Assembly: GCF_013306565.1 (NCBI RefSeq)
Contig: NZ_PZPO01000004.1
Span: forward strand, 434,001-498,000
DNA: 64,000 bases
Origin: Hyphomicrobium sulfonivorans
Lineage (GTDB): Bacteria > Pseudomonadota > Alphaproteobacteria > Rhizobiales > Hyphomicrobiaceae
Reading direction: 5' to 3'
The notes beneath the pieces were generated by a model. It ran no database searches. It worked only from the letters and a program-made list of their open reading frames with translations, and was not told the origin of the DNA. This document shows positions 60,367 to 64,000 of this stretch, piece after piece (position 1 is the first letter of the stretch; every line of letters starts with the position of its first letter). The position numbers and the translations under genes were made by a program.

Positions 60367-61734
60367 TCAGGCCTGCTGTCCCCTAAGTCGCGCTTCGGCG
60401 CGAGCCCGGCCAATCAACGGCAACAGCGCCTTTAGTTCCGGACCATCGTTGCGCCCCGTCAACGCCATGCGCAACGGATGGAACAATCCGCGCCCCTTGC
60501 GTCCACTGGCGGCCTTCACCTTGGCGATCCAGTCATCCCAGGTTGTATCGCACCACGGTTCAGCGGGCAGCAGTCCGGCAGCGATGTCGGTCAGCTCCCG
60601 GTCTTCGATCACCGGATCGACCCTGTCGGCCACAACGCGCCACCAGATCGCGGCGTCGGCAAGCACACTGATGTTGCCGCGCACGGCCAGCCAGAACGCC
60701 GCGTCACCGCCCACACCAAGATCTGCCAGCTGGGCGGCAACCTCATCGTAGGGCGTTGCGTGCAGCAGCCGCGCGTTGAGGCTTTTCAACTCTTCCGGAT
60801 CGAAGCGTGCGGGAGCAGTGGAAATCTTTGAGAATGCAAACCGCGCAGCCAGATCATCGATGTCCGCCACCGCCTCGATCGCATCGGATGTGCCGATCAA
60901 CGCCGTATAGCTGGATACCGCCATCGGCTCGATGCCGTCTTCGCGCAGACTTTCGATCGACAGCGCACCAAGCCGTTTGGACAACGCAGCTCCGTCCGCG
61001 CCGACCAGCAGGCTGTGATGCCCGAACGCCGGCGGTACCGCTCCCAGCGCCTCGAACAACTGCAACTGCACACCCGTGTTGGTGACGTGATCTTCGCCAC
61101 GGATGATGTGCGTAATCCCGAACTCGGCGTCATCAATAACGCTGGTGAAGGTGTAGAGGAAGCTGCCATCGGCGCGGATCACCACCGGATCGGACAATGA
61201 ACCGACATCAACGGTCTGGTCGCCGCGAATAAGATCGTTCCACGATACGATTGTGGGTAGCGGCGTCAGGCTGCCATTTTCACTGTTATCCAGCCGAAAG
61301 CGCCAGTGCGGCCGCCGCCCCTCAGCCTCAAGGGTGGCTCGCTCCTCGGGTGTTATCTTCAAGCCCGCGCGATCATAAATCGGCGGCATGCCGCGCGCCC
61401 GCTGACGCTTGCGCTTGCGGTCAAGTTCGTCCTCAGTCTCGTAACAGGCGTAAAGCCTGCCCTGCGCCTTCAGCGCCTCAGCCGCCGCCGCATAGCGATC
61501 CGTGCGGTCGGACTGTCGCTTCTCCTCGTCCCAGCGCAGGCCGAGCCAGTTGAGATCGACCCTGATGCCGTCAGCAAATTCCGCTGTGGAGCGCTGCAGG
61601 TCGGTGTCGTCCATGCGCAGCATGAACGTGCCGCCGGAGTTGCGGGCGAACAGCCAGTTGAGCAAGGCGGTGCGCACATTGCCAACATGCAGGCGCCCGG
61701 TGGGGCTCGGCGCGAAGCGGACTTTGACGGACAT
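60367..61734 (-). CDS. gltX: Glutamyl-tRNA synthetase, GltX2-type
   Basis: The 455-residue protein has the HIGH motif as [20 protein letters not shown], the KMSKS motif as [11 protein letters not shown] and RGEDHVTNT. It lacks the usual zinc-binding insertion and is shorter than the typical 470-500-residue GltX1. Alphaproteobacteria often have two glutamyl-tRNA synthetases; this one resembles the second type, which can favour tRNA-Gln or have altered specificity. It would supply Glu-tRNA, and Gln-tRNA through GatCAB. No partner gene is adjacent. Confidence 0.95.
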   Translation of the reverse strand: MSVKVRFAPSPTGRLHVGNVRTALLNWLFARNSGGTFMLRMDDTDLQRSTAEFADGIRVDLNWLGLRWDEEKRQSDRTDRYAAAAEALKAQGRLYACYETEDELDRKRKRQRARGMPPIYDRAGLKITPEERATLEAEGRRPHWRFRLDNSENGSLTPLPTIVSWNDLIRGDQTVDVGSLSDPVVIRADGSFLYTFTSVIDDAEFGITHIIRGEDHVTNTGVQLQLFEALGAVPPAFGHHSLLVGADGAALSKRLGALSIESLREDGIEPMAVSSYTALIGTSDAIEAVADIDDLAARFAFSKISTAPARFDPEELKSLNARLLHATPYDEVAAQLADLGVGGDAAFWLAVRGNISVLADAAIWWRVVADRVDPVIEDRELTDIAAGLLPAEPWCDTTWDDWIAKVKAASGRKGRGLFHPLRMALTGRNDGPELKALLPLIGRARAEARLRGQQA

Positions 61735-62011
61735 GGCGGATTACAATCGATGAGGTTGGGGCGACGAGGTTGCCGACTACGAGGTTGCAGGGCGAAGCCG
61801 ATCATAGCATTGGCGCCCCTATAGTGGTGTCGAAAGCATCCGTCAAAAGAAGGCTGTTTTTCTCCAAACAGCGCGGTCCGCCCCATGCGAAGTGTAGCCA
61901 GAACGCGGCCCAGAAAGCGGCAAGGCCGGAGCTAATGAGCCCCGGCCCACTTCAAGACGTTACGGAAGCACTGCTGGCACGCAGCTTACCGCATCGGCTC
62001 CTTAAACGCGC

Positions 62012-63394
62012 TTACCAGTCGACCTGCGCACGGGCACCGAAGCCCTTGATCGTTGCACCATCGTTGACGTTGGTGGCACCAACGTTGCCGCCGGTGATGT
62101 CAGACTGGTTGTAGTTGAACATCAGGCGCGCATGGTTGTTCAGATGCCAGTTCACGCCCAGCTGCCAGGTGTTCTGGTTGCCGCACATCGTGCAGGTGGC
62201 AATCAGGCTGGCATTGTCGTTGAGGTCGATGACGTCATAGCGTGCAAGCAACTGCCAAGCACCGTGGCCACCCTCAAACACCGGGTTGAGAACCTTCACG
62301 CGCTGGAACGCACCGTCCTTGTACGGACGCGTCTCACCGGTCAGGAACCAGCTACCTTCAATATACCAGCCGCGATAGGTAGAATCGACGCCGTTAAACA
62401 GCGGCGATACATCGGCGTGCAGCTGCGTGTATTCACCCTGGATCGACCACGGGCCATGCACGTAGGCCGCTTCAATGCCCCAGAAGTTATCCTGATCGAA
62501 GATCTGCGGCGTTGAAACGAAGCGGTTGGCAAGATGCAGGTCTGCACCGCGAGCGCGGTAGCGGAAGAACTGATCGTTGTTGGGGTTGATGTTCGTGCGG
62601 TTCTCAGTGGCACCTTCACGATAACGCCAGCTACCACCGAAGTGCAGCACGCGGCCTTCTTCGTTGATCGGCGCGAAGGTCAAACGGGCGGAACCCGTCT
62701 TCACGTCACGCATGAAGGTTTCTTCGGTGCCGGTGGTCGGTCCGAACAGACCGGCCGACAGCGTGTAATGCTTGTCCGTCAGCAGCAGGCCGATACCGAT
62801 CTGGCGGTCAATACCGAACGCTTCGACGAACGAGGCGCGCTCCAGGAACTCGATGTAGTTCGAGCTCGTCAGATGCTCAAGCGAGTTGAAGGTCTTGAAG
62901 TTACCTACCTGGATAGCGAAGTGCTTGCCCCAGCCGGTATACTTGAAATAGGCGTCCTTCATCGAAACGGCGTCGTTGGCGAAGTCCGCTTCGAGGATGT
63001 AGTCGACGTCACCCCACACCGTGCCTTGAACGCCAAGGCGTGCACGGCGCAGTTCCATAGCGCTGACGCTGGGGCTGCCGGTGATCGCGCGATCCTGATT
63101 GATCGCGTTGTAATCGGTCTGCAAACGACCGCGCACCTTCATCTTGAAGTTGCCGTCCTTGCTGGAAAGCTCCGGAGCGCCGTTCCACTTCACCTTCAGG
63201 TCGTTGTCTTTCTTAGCGGCCTTCTTCGCCTCAGCCACCTCACGCTGCAGTTCGCGGATCTGCGCCTGCATCGTTTCAAGATCAGCTTCCACGCGGTGGA
63301 TGCCATCTGCCTGTGCGCCAATGCTGGTTGACATCAGCGCTGCGAAAACGCCGCCAACAAATACATTCCGTCCGGAATTAGATTTCCAGTTCAC
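62012..63394 (-). CDS. OprO/OprP-type outer-membrane porin
   Basis: About 460 residues from the GTG at 63394, which has GGAG seven bases upstream; the frame open to 63592 has no such signal. A signal peptide (VFVGGVFAALMSTSIGAQA) precedes a coiled-coil segment (MQAQIRELQREVAEAKKAAK) and the barrel (KMKVRGRLQTDYNAINQDRA, ELRRARLGVQGTVWGDVDYI) and ends KGFGARAQVDW with a C-terminal aromatic. The family forms anion-selective trimeric pores, for phosphate in Pseudomonas. A CxxC pair (TCTMCGNQ) lies in a surface loop near the C-terminus. The next gene upstream is a paralogue. Confidence 0.93.
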   Translation of the reverse strand: MNWKSNSGRNVFVGGVFAALMSTSIGAQADGIHRVEADLETMQAQIRELQREVAEAKKAAKKDNDLKVKWNGAPELSSKDGNFKMKVRGRLQTDYNAINQDRAITGSPSVSAMELRRARLGVQGTVWGDVDYILEADFANDAVSMKDAYFKYTGWGKHFAIQVGNFKTFNSLEHLTSSNYIEFLERASFVEAFGIDRQIGIGLLLTDKHYTLSAGLFGPTTGTEETFMRDVKTGSARLTFAPINEEGRVLHFGGSWRYREGATENRTNINPNNDQFFRYRARGADLHLANRFVSTPQIFDQDNFWGIEAAYVHGPWSIQGEYTQLHADVSPLFNGVDSTYRGWYIEGSWFLTGETRPYKDGAFQRVKVLNPVFEGGHGAWQLLARYDVIDLNDNASLIATCTMCGNQNTWQLGVNWHLNNHARLMFNYNQSDITGGNVGATNVNDGATIKGFGARAQVDW

Positions 63395-63612
63395 CTTCGC
63401 TCTCCATATGTGCCCGTTGTCGGGCATTCGCCTTGAGTGCGCGGAGAGGACGTGACTCATAATACAGCTATGTGTCAGTGGACCGTGGCGGAGCGTGCTC
63501 TTTTTGCAATGCGAATCAATTGGTTGCCCTACAGCAAAACAACGCGCATTGGGTCGCACAGTGGATAGGACTGTGGAAATCCCGTGGAGCAATCCGCACG
63601 GCCAAGCAACAC

Positions 63613-63654
63613 AAAAAAGCCCCGGAGTCGTCAGCGGTGACGGCTCCGGAGCTT
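63613..63654 (-). terminator. Terminator of the second porin gene
   Basis: On the minus strand, GCTCCGGAGCCGTCA and TGACGACTCCGGGGC pair around a 4-base loop and are followed by six T. It separates the two porin genes, so each has its own transcript. Confidence 0.88.
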
Positions 63655-63681
63655 TGCGAAGTACGGGAGTAGTGACGCGGT

Positions 63682-64000
63682 TTACCAGTCGATTTGCAGG
63701 CGTGAACCGAAGCCCTTGATCTTCGCACCGTCGTTGCGATTGGCGCCGGCAAGGAAACCGCCTTCAATCGACGACTCGCCATAGTTCAGCATCACGCGCG
63801 TGTAGTCGTTGAGCCACCAGTTGACGCCCGCCTGCCAGGTATTCTGGATGCCGCACGTAGCGCACGCCGCAATCGTCGTCGCGTTGTCCTTCAGGTTCAG
63901 CGCATCATATCGTGCCACGAGCTGCCAGGCGCCATAGCCGCCCTCGTTCACCGGGTTCAGAACCTTCTGGCGCACAAACTCGCCTTCCTTATATGGCCGC
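63682..64000 (-). CDS. OprO/OprP-type porin, C-terminal part (cut by window edge)
   Basis: The frame stays open to the window edge and begins RPYKEGEFVRQKVLNPVNEG, parallel to RPYKDGAFQRVKVLNPVFEG in the first porin, so the gene continues beyond base 64000. It has the same CxxC pair (AACATCGIQNTW) and closes KGFGSRLQIDW. About two thirds of visible residues match the neighbour, which indicates gene duplication. Confidence 0.92.
   Translation of the reverse strand, partial: RPYKEGEFVRQKVLNPVNEGGYGAWQLVARYDALNLKDNATTIAACATCGIQNTWQAGVNWWLNDYTRVMLNYGESSIEGGFLAGANRNDGAKIKGFGSRLQIDW

Overview
The window reads as a high-GC alphaproteobacterial chromosome, most likely from the order Hyphomicrobiales (order-level inference). 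The pointers are a CckA-type hybrid histidine kinase, a mitochondrial-fission ELM1 family protein, a eukaryote-like NADP isocitrate dehydrogenase, a 205-residue S4 protein, a short GltX2-type glutamyl-tRNA synthetase, a DnaG primase without zinc-ribbon cysteines, and the order gatB/yqeY-like, dnaG, rpoD. No tRNA, rRNA, transposase or prophage was seen. Genes run off both edges: the aldo/keto reductase lacks its start and the second porin lacks its N-terminus.

Layout. 1-9.7 kb: aldo/keto reductase, DUF3592 membrane protein, a ligase-associated exonuclease with its ATP-dependent DNA ligase, a YihY/BrkB membrane protein, a DHA2-type MFS exporter, a DUF937/PRC-barrel protein and a 55-residue exported peptide. 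10-21.5 kb: ettA, small exported proteins, a CPBP protease coupled to an ELM1-like gene, an Lrp-type regulator, and a leftward block carA - exported protein - carB - greA. 21.9-28.7 kb: gatB/yqeY-like gene, dnaG, rpoD, a class A beta-lactamase and a nucleoside deoxyribosyltransferase. 28.7-34.4 kb: surface-polysaccharide genes (two glycosyltransferases, a flippase, a polymerase-like membrane protein). 34.7-44.6 kb: bolA, grxD, exported proteins, a two-domain PqiA-like protein, an orphan type I-E CRISPR array, a DnaB-like ATPase, rpsD, a trmJ gene with an added N-terminal domain, and icd. 44.6-64 kb: alaS, recA, a TonB-like protein, an outer-membrane protein, an AT-rich Clp-fold protease gene, cckA, a fliO-like gene with a large MscS-type channel, gltX and two tandem OprO/P-type porins.

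Most genes are housekeeping. The unusual content is: (i) an intergenic family of structured palindromes, at least twelve copies, with covarying stems and a constant asymmetric internal loop, mostly 3' of genes between 34.9 and 44.6 kb; (ii) a ten-repeat CRISPR array with no cas gene in the window; (iii) a beta-lactamase with the Cys69-Cys238 pair typical of class A carbapenemases; (iv) a TrmJ with a Cys-rich N-terminal extension; (v) a tandem 90-bp structured repeat before dnaG with compensatory changes; and (vi) a compositionally foreign SDH-type protease gene. Starts were chosen from Shine-Dalgarno spacing, family alignment and signal-peptide position; alternatives are noted.
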